64,000 nt of DNA, taken from JASHVB01 sp035523995 (GTDB lineage: Bacteria > Pseudomonadota > Alphaproteobacteria > Acetobacterales > Acetobacteraceae). Each line of letters starts with the position of its first letter. Position 1 is the stretch's first letter. The position numbers were made by a program, and so were the translations under genes. The DNA lies in NCBI GenBank assembly GCA_035523995.1, contig DATKPQ010000081.1, positions 1 to 64,000 of the forward strand, given 5' to 3'. Shown piece after piece: positions 41,982 through 50,998 of the stretch. The notes beneath the pieces were generated by a model, which was given only the letters and a program-made list of their open reading frames with translations, was not told the DNA's origin and did no database searches.

Positions 41982-42758
41982 ATGAACGGCGCGACTCCCA
42001 AAATCCGTCTCCGCAACCTCCACAAGCGCTTCGGCGGCAAGGTCGTGCTGGACGGCATCGATCTCGACATCATGCCGCGTACCTCCATGGTCGTGATCGG
42101 CGGCTCCGGCTCCGGCAAATCGGTTCTGCTGAAATGCATCCTGGGCTTGCTCGAACCGGACGCCGGCACCATCGAGATCGACGGCACCGACATCCTCCGC
42201 CTCCCCCGCCGCGAGCGCGACGCCATCCGCGCCCGCATCGGCATGTTGTTCCAGAACGGCGCCCTGTTCGACAGCCTGCCGGTCTGGGAGAATGTCGCCT
42301 TCGGCCTGTTGGCCGAGCGCAAGGCGACCCGTACCGAGGCCCCTGCTCACGCCGCGGGGTTCCTCGCCGAGGTCGGCCTGGCCGCCGGCGTCGGCGACCT
42401 TTACCCCGCGGAGCTTTCCGGCGGCATGCAGAAGCGCGTTGCCCTGGCCCGCGCCATTGCGCCCCGCCCCGACATCATGTTCTTCGATGAGCCGACCACC
42501 GGCCTGGACCCGATCATGGGTGCAGTGATCGACGGGTTGATCGTGGACTGCGTCAAACGGCTCGGCAGCACGGCGGTGGCGATCACCCACGACATGGCCA
42601 GCGCCCGCCGAATCGGCGACGACGCAGCGATGATCTACCAGGGCCGGATCATCTGGCGGGGCCCCGCGTCGGATCTGATGGACACGGGCGTGCCGGAAGT
42701 GGACCAGTTTACCCACGGCCGCCGCGAGGGCCCGATCCAGATGGAGCTGCGGCGGTAA
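41982..42758 (+). CDS. ABC transporter ATPase, MlaF-like
   Basis: The 258-residue ATPase has Walker A GGSGSGKSVL (near residue 38), signature LSGGMQKR (near 147) and Walker B IMFFDEPTTGLDPI (near 166). GGMQKRVALARAIA and the phrase LDPIMGAVID are typical of MlaF, the ATPase of a lipid (Mla) importer. No MlaE permease or MlaD gene flanks it, so its partner must be elsewhere; PqiB/PqiC, 3 kb upstream and oppositely oriented, are MCE proteins but not known MlaF clients. I chose the ATG at 41982. Confidence 0.85.
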   Translation: MNGATPKIRLRNLHKRFGGKVVLDGIDLDIMPRTSMVVIGGSGSGKSVLLKCILGLLEPDAGTIEIDGTDILRLPRRERDAIRARIGMLFQNGALFDSLPVWENVAFGLLAERKATRTEAPAHAAGFLAEVGLAAGVGDLYPAELSGGMQKRVALARAIAPRPDIMFFDEPTTGLDPIMGAVIDGLIVDCVKRLGSTAVAITHDMASARRIGDDAAMIYQGRIIWRGPASDLMDTGVPEVDQFTHGRREGPIQMELRR

Positions 42759-43065
42759 GGCTGGAAACATCCCCCCTCCCCATGCGGGCTTCGACCGCGT
42801 AGTGGACCAAGGATAGGAGGACGGGACATGTGGGCCGGCGGCGCACCCGTTCGCTTCCCCTAACCCCCGCCACCCCCTCGCCCTAACCCAGTCCCACAAG
42901 GGGTGGGGGAATGCGCCACTCGGCCCCCTGCCCCGACTTGCCGAAAATAGACACAGATGATGTTCCCCGGCGCCGGATTATTCCGCGCAGCCAAAAGGCC
43001 TACCTCCATCGCGTCACCAGCGGGAAGTCCCTCATGCCGAGGGACCAAGCTTGTGGGAGGGGCCA
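42759..43065. other. Intergenic region without a gene
   Basis: This 307-nt gap between the MlaF-like ATPase and the EmrA-like gene is C/G-homopolymer rich. No repeat with clear symmetry and no convincing frame are seen. GGGAGGGG at 43055-43062 is the ribosome site of the next gene. Confidence 0.4.
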
Positions 43066-44196
43066 ATGCATCAGGACACCACAATCGAAAAAGAGCCGGC
43101 CCAAACGTCCGAGCGGTCTTATACCGATGTTCAGACGCGGAGTCGCCGCCGCCTTCGGCTGCCGTTGCGCTCGATCTTGCTTGGCGCCGCCGGCGCGGCG
43201 GTTCTGGCGGGCGGCATCCTCTACGGCCAGTATTATTGGACAACCGGGCAGTACCTGGTTTCGACAGACGATGCCTACGTGCAGGCGCACAACGTCCTGG
43301 TCAGCCCAAGGGTCTCCGGATACATTTCCCAGGTCGCGGTGAACGACAACCAACGGGTTCGCGCCGGCCAGGTACTGGCCCGCATTGACGACCGTGACTA
43401 CCTCACCGCCGTTGCGCTGGCCCGAGCCGATGTCGAGGCGCAGCAGGCCGCGATTGGCGTCCTGCAGCAGCAGATTGGGGCCCAGCGGCTTGCAGTCGAA
43501 GCGGCGCGGGACAGCATCGTCGCAGATCAGGCCGACCTGACCTTCGCAGACCAGAACTACGACCGGTACCAGAACCTCTCCCGCAGCGGGGCAGGCACGA
43601 TGCAGGAGGCGCAGCAGGCGACCTCGCTGCTCCACGCGAAGCGCGCCCAACTGGATCATGACACGGCTGATCTCGGCCTGGCGCAGAAGCAAGTGGACGT
43701 ACTGAAGGCGCAGCAGATTCAAGCCCAGGCTGTGCTGGCCCAGAAGCAGGCCGCGCTGCACCAGGCAGAACTGAACGAGAGCTACACGACGATCACCGCG
43801 CCAGTAGCCGGTACGGTCGGCGTCCGCACGGTACGCGTGGGACAGTATGTGCAGGCGGGCACGCAGTTGATGGCCGTCGTACCGCTGCGGCACGTCTACG
43901 TCACGGCCAACTTCAAGGAAACCGAACTTACCAACGTGCAGCCGGGCCAGCCGGTGACAATCGACGTCGATACCTTCCCCGATGCTGTGGTGCATGGGAC
44001 GGTGGACAGCATCGCCCCCGCCAGCGGCGAGGAATTCGCGCTGCTGCCGCCCGATAACGCGACCGGCAACTTCACCAAGATCGTCCAGCGCATCCCGGTG
44101 AAGATCGCAATCAACCCGGACGATCCGCTGATCGGCCGGCTGCGCCCGGGCATGTCGGTCGAGCCCACCATCGATACCAAGCCCGCCCACGGGTGA
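43066..44196 (+). CDS. HlyD/EmrA-type membrane fusion protein
   Basis: The 376-residue protein has an N-terminal membrane helix (residues 33-55), a biotinyl-lipoyl-like half motif (VSPRVSGYISQVAVNDNQRVRAGQVLARID), a long coiled-coil hairpin (about 90-220) and a beta-barrel region. EmrA links an inner-membrane pump to an outer-membrane channel. GGGAGGGG precedes the ATG. The pump gene starts within its stop codon (GTGA overlap). No TolC-type gene is adjacent. Confidence 0.9.
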   Translation: MHQDTTIEKEPAQTSERSYTDVQTRSRRRLRLPLRSILLGAAGAAVLAGGILYGQYYWTTGQYLVSTDDAYVQAHNVLVSPRVSGYISQVAVNDNQRVRAGQVLARIDDRDYLTAVALARADVEAQQAAIGVLQQQIGAQRLAVEAARDSIVADQADLTFADQNYDRYQNLSRSGAGTMQEAQQATSLLHAKRAQLDHDTADLGLAQKQVDVLKAQQIQAQAVLAQKQAALHQAELNESYTTITAPVAGTVGVRTVRVGQYVQAGTQLMAVVPLRHVYVTANFKETELTNVQPGQPVTIDVDTFPDAVVHGTVDSIAPASGEEFALLPPDNATGNFTKIVQRIPVKIAINPDDPLIGRLRPGMSVEPTIDTKPAHG

Positions 44197-45770
44197 GTGC
44201 CATGGCAGATAATCCTTCGCTCGCGCAGGAGAACGTGTCGCTGAAGACCTGGATCGCGGTCGGCGGTTCGCTGATCGGGGCATTCATGGCAGTGCTGAAC
44301 ATCCAGGTCACCAACTCCTCGCTGCCCAACATCGAGGGCGGCATCGGCACCGGCGGCATCAACGGCTCCTGGATCAGTACGGCTTATCTGATCGGCGAGA
44401 TCATCGTGATCCCAATGACGGGTTTCATGAGCCAGGTCTTCTCGCTACGCCGCTACCTGATCGCCAACACCGTACTGTTCCTTGTGTTCTCGGCGTTGTG
44501 CGGACAGGCGAGCAGTCTGCCGGAGATGATCGTGCTGCGCGCGCTGCAAGGGTTCTTTGGCGGCGTGCTGATCCCGTTGTCCTTCTCCATCATCGTTTCG
44601 ATGCTGCCGCCTTCGAAGCGCGCGATGGGGTTCGCGGGGTTCTCCATCACGGCAACCTTCGCGCCCGCCATTGGCCCCACGATCGGCGGCTGGCTCACCG
44701 ACACCTACGGCTGGCAGACCATATTCTACATGAATCTGGTGCCCGGCGCGGTGATGCTTGCCGCACTGATTTACGCCCTGCCCCGTTCCGACACGCGCCT
44801 GGGGCTGCTGCGGCGCACCGACTGGCTCGGCATCGCGCTGATGGCCGTCGGTCTGGCGACGTTCCAGACCGTGTTGGATGAAGGCAACGTTTACGACTGG
44901 TTCGGTTCCTCCTTCATCGTCAGGCTGAGTCTGATATCCGCGGTGGCACTCGGCGCTTTCATCGTCGTGCAGCTGATCCGCAAGGAGCCGTTGATCCAGC
45001 TTCGCCTCTTGGCCCGCCGCAGCTTCGGCTTCGGCACGCTGGCGAATTTCCTGCTCGGCTTCGCGCTGTATGCGTCGGCCTACGTGCTGCCGCAGTACCT
45101 CGCAGTGACCCAGGGATTCGACGCGCAGCAGAGCGGCGAGGTGATGGCCTGGACCGGCATCCCGCAGTTGTTCGTCATCCCGCTGGTGCCGTTTCTGATG
45201 GGCAAGTTCGATGCACGCCTGCTGGTCGCGATCGGCCTCGCGGTATTCGCGACAAGCTGCTTCATGAACATGCACCTGGACGCGAATTACGCTGCCCCGC
45301 AGCTGTTCGAGCCCAACGTGGTGCGGGCGTTCGGCCAGGCCTTGGTGATGACGCCGCTTTCCGCCATCGCAATGGTCGGCATTCAGCCGAACGAGGCAGG
45401 CGCTGCCTCCGGATTGTTCAACATGCTGCGCAACCTGGGTGGCGCAGTCGGCACAGCGGCGATCGAAACCTTCGTCACCAAGCGCGAACAATACCACTCG
45501 TTCATCATCAATGCCCATGTCTCGCTGTTGCAGCCGGCAACGGTGAAGCGGCTGGCGGCCATGCAGCAATACTTCACCGAGCATGGCGTGCCCGACCCGG
45601 GTCAAGCGATGCACCGCGCGATCGTCGCGGTCGGCGAGACCATCCGCGCGCAAGCGACCCTGATGGCCTACGCCGATGCCTTCGCATTGCTGGGCGTCAT
45701 GCTGCTGGGCGCGATGCTGGCGGTTGGCTTGCTTCGCAAAGGCGCTGCATCCGCAGCCGGAGCGCACTGA
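44193..45770 (+). CDS. EmrB-type DHA2 MFS drug efflux pump
   Basis: The 525-residue permease has 14 membrane segments and motif C-like GPTIGGWLTDTYGWQTIFYMN. It pairs with the EmrA-type protein to expel drugs. The start may be GTG at 44193, overlapping the upstream stop, or ATG at 44202. The gene is followed by an IS3-type OrfA fragment. Confidence 0.9.
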   Translation: MSAMADNPSLAQENVSLKTWIAVGGSLIGAFMAVLNIQVTNSSLPNIEGGIGTGGINGSWISTAYLIGEIIVIPMTGFMSQVFSLRRYLIANTVLFLVFSALCGQASSLPEMIVLRALQGFFGGVLIPLSFSIIVSMLPPSKRAMGFAGFSITATFAPAIGPTIGGWLTDTYGWQTIFYMNLVPGAVMLAALIYALPRSDTRLGLLRRTDWLGIALMAVGLATFQTVLDEGNVYDWFGSSFIVRLSLISAVALGAFIVVQLIRKEPLIQLRLLARRSFGFGTLANFLLGFALYASAYVLPQYLAVTQGFDAQQSGEVMAWTGIPQLFVIPLVPFLMGKFDARLLVAIGLAVFATSCFMNMHLDANYAAPQLFEPNVVRAFGQALVMTPLSAIAMVGIQPNEAGAASGLFNMLRNLGGAVGTAAIETFVTKREQYHSFIINAHVSLLQPATVKRLAAMQQYFTEHGVPDPGQAMHRAIVAVGETIRAQATLMAYADAFALLGVMLLGAMLAVGLLRKGAASAAGAH

Positions 45771-45834
45771 GATGCGCGATCCCCGCTCAATGCCACAGAC
45801 CACTGTGACGTACTGTTCTTAAAGGAGAACGGTC

Positions 45835-46113
45835 ATGTCGGACCTTGAATCAGCCAAACGCAAGCGCCGCGGCTTCAGCCGGGAGTTCAAGCTCACAGCC
45901 CTGGCGCGGATGAACGAGACGCGGAACATCGTCGGATTGGCCCAGGAACTCGGGCTGGAACGCAAGCTGCTATATTGCTGGCGCGACAAGTTGCAGGCTG
46001 GCGGACCGGAGAACCTGCGCGGTGCGGGCCGTCCCCGGGGATCGTGCTCAGCCGATCGCGACCAACTGGTGGATAGGCCGGCGCTGGAGACGGCGACGGA
46101 GCAACAGCGATGA
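45835..46113 (+). pseudogene. IS3-type transposase OrfA fragment
   Basis: The 92-codon frame opens with an IS3/IS911-like HTH (KRRGFSREFKLTALARMNETRNIVGLAQELGLERKLLYCWRDKL) preceded by AAAGGAG. After residue 60 the sequence leaves the family pattern: the leucine-zipper segment RIAELERKIG is degraded, and no OrfB follows. No terminal repeats are visible, so the copy is not mobile. Confidence 0.7.
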
Positions 46114-46321
46114 ACCGGCGCAACGATCGGCCGGATGAAACCGAGCCATCGTCGAACGGCTTGCGGCGCTGCGGCGCTTTCTGGTTCGATACCGTGCTGT
46201 TACCGCGATTCCTCCACGCGCTTGATCCGCAGCTGTTCGATGGTGAGTTGCGCGATATGCATCCTGACCACGTCTGTCCATGGAGACCCGATATGGGCGC
46301 TTCATGGCGACGCTGTGGTGA

Positions 46322-46405
46322 TGGTGCGAGAGGGGGGATTCGAACCCCCACGCCTTGCGGCGGTCGATTTTGAGTCGACTGCGTCTGCCGTTCCGCCACT
46401 CTCGC
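46322..46405 (-). tRNA. tRNA-Leu (anticodon CAA)
   Basis: The minus strand reads a full cloverleaf with acceptor arms GCGAGAG/CTCTCGC, anticodon stem GTCGA/TCGAC, loop CTCAAAA (anticodon CAA, decoding UUG), the long variable arm of leucine tRNAs and the T loop GTTCGAATC. A CCA end is encoded (46324-46322). It lies beside the IS fragment. Confidence 0.95.
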
Positions 46406-46526
46406 GCGCGAGGGCCTGTATAGCGGATCGGGCGGTCCTGCCAAACTCCCGTCTGCCGAACTCCCATCTGGCGCGGCCCTCCGCCGTGGCTATACTTCCC
46501 GCGCCGGGACCAGGAGGAAACCGCCC

Positions 46527-47429
46527 ATGAGCCTCAGCATCCGTCCGCTGCACCCGCATTTTGCCGGCGAAGCGACCGGCCTGGACATCACCCGCCCGCT
46601 CTCTCGCGACGAGGTCGCCGCCATCGAGGCGGGCATGGACCGTTACGCCGTCCTGGCCTTCCCCGACCAGAAGCTGACGGACGAGCAGCAGTGCATGTTT
46701 TCCCGGAATTTCGGCGAGCTGGAGGTGACGCTGATCGGCCAACTCAGCAAGCCGGAGGAGCGGCGGCTGGGTGACCGGCTGGAGCTGGGTGACATCTCCA
46801 ACCTCACGGCCCGCAACCAGCTCCGCGCGCGCGACGACGAGAAACGGATGTACGCGCTGGCCAACCGGCTGTGGCACTCCGACGCGTCCTTCCGCCCGCA
46901 TGGCGCCGGCTATACGCTGCTGCACTCACGCGTGGTGCCCGGCAAGGGCGGCAACACGGAATTCGCCGACATGCGCGCCGCGTATGATGCACTGGACGAT
47001 GCCACCAAGGCCGAAATCGAAGACCTGGTCTGCGAGCATTCGATCGTGTTTTCGCGCGAGCAAATCGGCTTTGCCGTGGAAGGTGGCGAGAATGCGGACA
47101 AGCTGAAGCCGGTGCGGCACCGGTTGGTGATCACGCATCCGGTGACGGGACGCCGGTCGCTGTATCTCTCGTCGCATATCGGCGGCATCGTCGGCTGGCC
47201 GGTGCCGGAGGCGCGCGCCTTCATCCGCGACCTGCAAGAGCATGCGACACAGCCGGAATTCGTCTACGTGCACAAGTGGCGCGTGAACGCGCTGGTGATG
47301 TGGGACAACCGCACGGTGATGCACCGGGCGCGCCGCTTCGACGATCTGCACGAGGTGCGCGACCTGCGCCGGACGTCGATCAAGGGTACCGGCGTCACCG
47401 CCCCGCCCGTGCTGCAAGCGGCAGAGTAA
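46527..47429 (+). CDS. TauD/TfdA family 2-oxoglutarate-dependent dioxygenase
   Basis: The 300-residue enzyme has the Fe(II) facial triad: HxD in LWHSDASF (near residues 112-115) and a distal His in RTVMHRARRF (near 264), and the 2-oxoglutarate-binding Arg in DLRRTS. Length and layout fit alpha-ketoglutarate-dependent 2,4-D or taurine dioxygenase relatives; the true substrate is unknown. AGGAGG precedes the ATG. Two degraded copies of a related gene lie 0.8 kb downstream. Confidence 0.9.
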   Translation: MSLSIRPLHPHFAGEATGLDITRPLSRDEVAAIEAGMDRYAVLAFPDQKLTDEQQCMFSRNFGELEVTLIGQLSKPEERRLGDRLELGDISNLTARNQLRARDDEKRMYALANRLWHSDASFRPHGAGYTLLHSRVVPGKGGNTEFADMRAAYDALDDATKAEIEDLVCEHSIVFSREQIGFAVEGGENADKLKPVRHRLVITHPVTGRRSLYLSSHIGGIVGWPVPEARAFIRDLQEHATQPEFVYVHKWRVNALVMWDNRTVMHRARRFDDLHEVRDLRRTSIKGTGVTAPPVLQAAE

Positions 47430-47435
47430 AATATC

Positions 47436-47540
47436 ATTGCGACGAGCGAAGCGACGAAGCACCCCCGGTCACGCGGAGCACGAACGGTGCGGGCGGCTTC
47501 TCAAATAAGATTGCTCCGTCGCTACCCTGCTCGCGACGAC
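47436..47540. repeat. REPIN/MITE-like element with imperfect terminal inverted repeats
   Basis: The 105-nt stretch starts with ATTGCGACGAGCGAAGCGA and ends with the near-complement CGTCGCTACCCTGCTCGCGACGA. The two ends are imperfect inverted repeats of about 25 nt. Such GCGACGAGCGAAG elements are common dispersed repeats in alphaproteobacteria. Confidence 0.5.
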
Positions 47541-47567
47541 ACGAACCGCAGGACCCGCGATTCACCC

Positions 47568-47602
47568 ATAGTGCATGCTGGTCACAGATAGTGCATGCTG
47601 GG
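47568..47602. repeat. Two 14-bp direct repeats 20 bp apart
   Basis: ATAGTGCATGCTGG occurs at 47568-47581 and 47588-47601. The 20-bp period equals about two DNA turns, so both copies face the same side. They lie 34-67 nt before the HdeD gene start and may be a regulator site or a small tandem duplication. Confidence 0.5.
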
Positions 47603-47634
47603 CGGCCAAAGACCTGGAACAACAGGGGAACGCC

Positions 47635-48216
47635 ATGTCAGACCTGCCGGCTGGCATAACGCCGCGTGGCCTGGGATATAGATCGGCCGCATCCAAGTGG
47701 GGCTGGTTCGTCGCGCTCGGCAGCATCATGATCCTGGGCGGGATCTTCGCACTCGGCGATGTCGTCATGTTCACGCTGGTCAGCGTGATTTTCATCGGGG
47801 CGATGCTGCTGGTGGGCGGTATTTTCCAGATCATCCACGCCTTCATGACGCGGGAATGGAGCGCGTTCTTTTTCAACCTCCTGGCCGGTTTCCTCTACGT
47901 GATCGGCGGCTTCCTGATCATGCAAGAGCCGGTGGCCGGTTCCCTGGTCCTGACATTGTTTGTGCTTGCCGCCCTGCTGATCGGCGGTGTGATGCGCATC
48001 GTGATCTCTTTACAACACAGGGAGCTGCCGGGCTGGTGGTTTGTGTTACTCAGCGGTATCATCAGCGTTATCCTCGCGGTGATGCTGTACGCCACGCTTC
48101 CTTGGTCCGGCCTATGGATTTTGGGGACGCTGATCGGGATCGAACTGCTGGTGCAAGGCTTCACGTGGCTCCGTTTCGGTTTCGCGATGCGCCACATGCT
48201 GCACATGTCCGCCTGA
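47635..48216 (+). CDS. HdeD/DUF308 family membrane protein
   Basis: The 193-residue protein has six short helices in the HdeD pattern (IMILGGIFALGDVVMFTLVSV, LLAGFLYVIGGFLIM, LPWSGLWILGTLIGIELL). Relatives are linked to acid stress in E. coli; function here is inferred only. AGGGGA precedes the ATG at 47635. Its stop abuts the first dioxygenase fragment. Confidence 0.85.
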   Translation: MSDLPAGITPRGLGYRSAASKWGWFVALGSIMILGGIFALGDVVMFTLVSVIFIGAMLLVGGIFQIIHAFMTREWSAFFFNLLAGFLYVIGGFLIMQEPVAGSLVLTLFVLAALLIGGVMRIVISLQHRELPGWWFVLLSGIISVILAVMLYATLPWSGLWILGTLIGIELLVQGFTWLRFGFAMRHMLHMSA

Positions 48217-48326
48217 TGTGAGACAATCGTGCGACACTGCATCGCGTGCGGCGCTACCACAATGCGCAGCCGCGCGATATGCGGCGCACCACCGTCACGA
48301 TCCAGCCGATTGCCGGGACAAAGTGA
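48216..48326 (+). pseudogene. 3' fragment of a TauD/TfdA dioxygenase (copy 1, stop in frame)
   Basis: The frame reads M-stop-DNRATLHRVRRYHNAQPRDMRRTTV and ends at TGA 48324-48326. It aligns with the C-terminus of TauD-family enzymes (MWDNRCTMHR...RDMRRTT), except that the Trp codon TGG is now TGA. The distal His and the 2-oxoglutarate Arg are kept; the rest of the gene is gone. Confidence 0.75.
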
Positions 48327-48632
48327 CCGAGGAAGAACGTGTACTGTTCCGCTGTCCAGCCGCTGGTGCGCGTGCGTCCGAAGACCCGAAGCAAATCGTT
48401 GTTCTTGTCGGCATATGCTGGCGGAGTGGTCGATTGGCCGGTGCCGGAGGCTCGCACTTTTCTGCGTGAGCTGACGGAGCATGCAACGACGCGCCCGCTC
48501 GTCTATTCGCATGTGTGGTGCCAGTATGACGTGGTGATGTGGGACAACCGCTGCACCATGCACCGCGTGACGCGCTTCGACGAGACTCAATCGCGCGACA
48601 TGCACCGCACAACGGTGGCGGGCATCGCATAG
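48323..48632 (+). pseudogene. 3' fragment of a TauD/TfdA dioxygenase (copy 2, frameshifted)
   Basis: From 48323 one frame reads TEEERVLFR; a shift near 48350-48355 leads into the frame QPLVRVRPKTRSKSLFLSAY, GGVVDWPVPEARTFLRELTEHA, MWDNRCTMHR, ending at TAG 48630-48632. This is the C-terminal third of a TauD-like enzyme. It starts where copy 1 stops, so two truncated copies stand head to tail. Confidence 0.75.
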
Positions 48633-48818
48633 TCTCTGCCGCACGCCGCACCGCGGAGAGAATTACGTTCAGTTAGCGTATTCGTACCGAAAGCCAAAAA
48701 CCGAGCGCTGCCTTCCCGGTCGTCGCAACGGTGACTATGGATGCACGTCAGGGGTATATGGGAATTGAGGTATGCACACGTACCAATTACACTGATGTAT
48801 GCGTTGCACAGGATTCTG

Positions 48819-49823
48819 ATGAAAGATCAACGTATGAGCAACCTCACTAAGATTGATGCGCAGGGTGTGCAGAAATCGCGGACCGCAGCAACCACTGTGC
48901 ACACGCTGTTTTGTACCAATGCCACCTATCTTCAACATATGGCGGTGTGCCTCGTCTCTCTCGTGATGAACAACCCTGAGTTGTTCTTCGATATCATGAT
49001 CGTTTGTCAGCAGGGCGAACGCCTCGACGAAGCCAAGCTGCGGCGGTCGATGGCGCAATTCCCCAACCAGTCGCTGAACTTCCGCGCATTCCAAATGCCT
49101 CGGGATCTTCTGCTGCCGCTCAATCCGCTGGCACACTATACCCCGGACGTATATTCAAGGTTGTGGATCGGAGAATTCTTCCCACCCCAGGTTACCCGCG
49201 TCCTCTACCTTGATGCCGATATGGTGGTCGTAAGCAGCATTGCCCCGCTGTGGAACGCTGATTTGGGCGGAGCATTGATGGCTGCCGTTGACATTCCCGG
49301 GTCCGACCGCGGCGTAACGCGGCTCGCGATGCGTCCTGAAGACGGCTATTTCAATTCGGGCGTATTGCTCATCGACCTGGCGCAATGGCGGGCCACACGC
49401 GCGGAGGAAACCGTTATCGACTATATTCGCGCTAATCCGGAGCGTGTGCTTTATGATCAGGACGCACTAAATGCGTGTTTTCACAGCCGAACCAAGCGGC
49501 TCGATTATGCATGGAACGTGATCTGGCCGTTCTACCGTGAACCCCCGACACTTCCGCTGAAGCAAAGGGAAATAGCAGCAGTCCGACGCGAGGCACGGAT
49601 CATTCATTTCAATGGTGGCTCGAAGCCTTGGAGCTACTTCTGCGATCACCCACGACGAACCGAGTATGACAGGTACTTGCGCATGACCGAGTGGCGCGAT
49701 TTCGTTCCGCCCGACCGCACCCCGCTCAACCGATTGCGCAAGGTTCTGTCGGGCGTGTTGCCTGCTTCCGTGAAGGCCGGCCTCAAGGCGGCAATCGCTG
49801 GTGCCATGGCTCGTACAACGTAA
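48819..49823 (+). CDS. Glycosyltransferase family 8
   Basis: The 334-residue protein shows GT8 features: the DxD metal site in LYLDADMVVV (near residue 130), YFNSGVLLIDL, DQDALN and the C-terminal HFNGGSKPW. GT8 enzymes transfer galactose or glucose from UDP-sugars, often in LPS or surface glycans. The start at 48819 has AGGA 6 nt upstream; longer in-frame starts (48741) lack one. Confidence 0.88.
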   Translation: MKDQRMSNLTKIDAQGVQKSRTAATTVHTLFCTNATYLQHMAVCLVSLVMNNPELFFDIMIVCQQGERLDEAKLRRSMAQFPNQSLNFRAFQMPRDLLLPLNPLAHYTPDVYSRLWIGEFFPPQVTRVLYLDADMVVVSSIAPLWNADLGGALMAAVDIPGSDRGVTRLAMRPEDGYFNSGVLLIDLAQWRATRAEETVIDYIRANPERVLYDQDALNACFHSRTKRLDYAWNVIWPFYREPPTLPLKQREIAAVRREARIIHFNGGSKPWSYFCDHPRRTEYDRYLRMTEWRDFVPPDRTPLNRLRKVLSGVLPASVKAGLKAAIAGAMARTT

Positions 49824-49936
49824 TGTCCGGCTGCTTTGCACGGTTCGAATTTCTGGTTGCTGAATTCAAATCCAATGAGATCGTCGGCGTCTACTGCGTT
49901 ACTTTTTGAGCGGGATCCGGGGCCCGCTGCGTCAGG

Positions 49937-50989
49937 TCACGCCGCGGGATGACACACCGCGCCAAGGATATGCTTATAAAATACCAGCGTATCCGATGCC
50001 GTACCGTCACCGCTCATCGAATGGCCCGGGATCCGTCCCGCTTCCTGCCAACCGATCGCACGGTAGAGTTCTTCGGCCACGGCCCCCGCCCGCGCATTCA
50101 GCGTCAGCAGCGACCGCCCAGCCCGTGCGGCCTCCTGCTCCGCTCGCTGCATCAGGACGCGCCCCAGCCCCCGCTGGCGAGCATCGGGATGCACCATCAG
50201 TTTCTTCACCTCTGCCCGATGCGGCTGGTCCTGCGGCATGCCAAGATCCAGCATTACCGCGCCCGCAAGCACGCCCTCCGCCCAACCGCACAGCAGTATC
50301 CGTGTGCCGTTCGCCACCTGGCCGGCGACGCGCTTCCAGTAGGCTCGCGCAACGGATGGTGCCAGCGGCGGCAGAAACGAAAGCCCCGCGCCGCCGTCAA
50401 CACAGGCGACCAGGATGTCGGCCAGCCGCCGTTCGGCGGAGCTTGCGCCCGCAGCGTCCAACACCTCGACGCCGTTCACCGGCTTGGCATAAGCGAATTC
50501 CAGCGAATGCGAGATGTCCTGCAACACGCGGATCGGCCCCGCGCGAACGTAGGACCGCTTTTCATAGAACCGGTGTGCACGGTCGAACCGCGTATCACTC
50601 CACAGCATCAGACGAGTTGCGCCGGCGTCCATGGCATGCGCCTCGGCAACATCGGCCAAAGCGCGGCCAAGACCGGACCCGTGCTGCGAAGGATGTACGT
50701 AGACGCGGCACAATTCCCAATCGTGCGAGGGCCCTGCGTCGTGCCCGGTGCTGCCGTGCGCGCCGGCATGATGCGGCCGTGCTGCCGCCATACCGAGAAT
50801 GGCACCACCATCCTCCGCGACCCACAACACCCCGCGAGCCTTCGCATAGTAGGATGCAAGCGCACGCAGTTCGGGCATCTCGCCGTCAACGTCCATGCGG
50901 ATACCAGGGTACATCCCCCAACATGCCGCAATCAAAGCGATCAGTGAGTTGGCGTCGGCATCGCGGCCGGCTCGGATCGTGCTGGTCAT
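49937..50989 (-). CDS. Protein with two GNAT acetyltransferase domains
   Basis: The 350-residue protein is a tandem of GNAT folds: residues 1-165 (LCRVYVHPSQHGSGLGRALADVAEAHA) and 185-345 (VKKLMVHPDARQRGLGRVLMQRAEQEA), each with the acetyl-CoA Q/RxxGxG/A loop. Substrate is unknown. It lies 9 nt after the SDR gene on the same strand and may be co-transcribed. Confidence 0.88.
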   Translation of the reverse strand: MTSTIRAGRDADANSLIALIAACWGMYPGIRMDVDGEMPELRALASYYAKARGVLWVAEDGGAILGMAAARPHHAGAHGSTGHDAGPSHDWELCRVYVHPSQHGSGLGRALADVAEAHAMDAGATRLMLWSDTRFDRAHRFYEKRSYVRAGPIRVLQDISHSLEFAYAKPVNGVEVLDAAGASSAERRLADILVACVDGGAGLSFLPPLAPSVARAYWKRVAGQVANGTRILLCGWAEGVLAGAVMLDLGMPQDQPHRAEVKKLMVHPDARQRGLGRVLMQRAEQEAARAGRSLLTLNARAGAVAEELYRAIGWQEAGRIPGHSMSGDGTASDTLVFYKHILGAVCHPAA

Positions 50990-50998
50990 CGCGCTGGA

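Noticed and set aside
41794..41985. 63-codon plus-strand frame between rlmE and the MlaF-like gene
   Set aside because: No ribosome site, no domain, and the composition is mixed; probably leader sequence.
46110..46373. 87-codon frame between the IS fragment and the tRNA
   Set aside because: It runs into the tRNA gene on the other strand, which shows that it is not coding.
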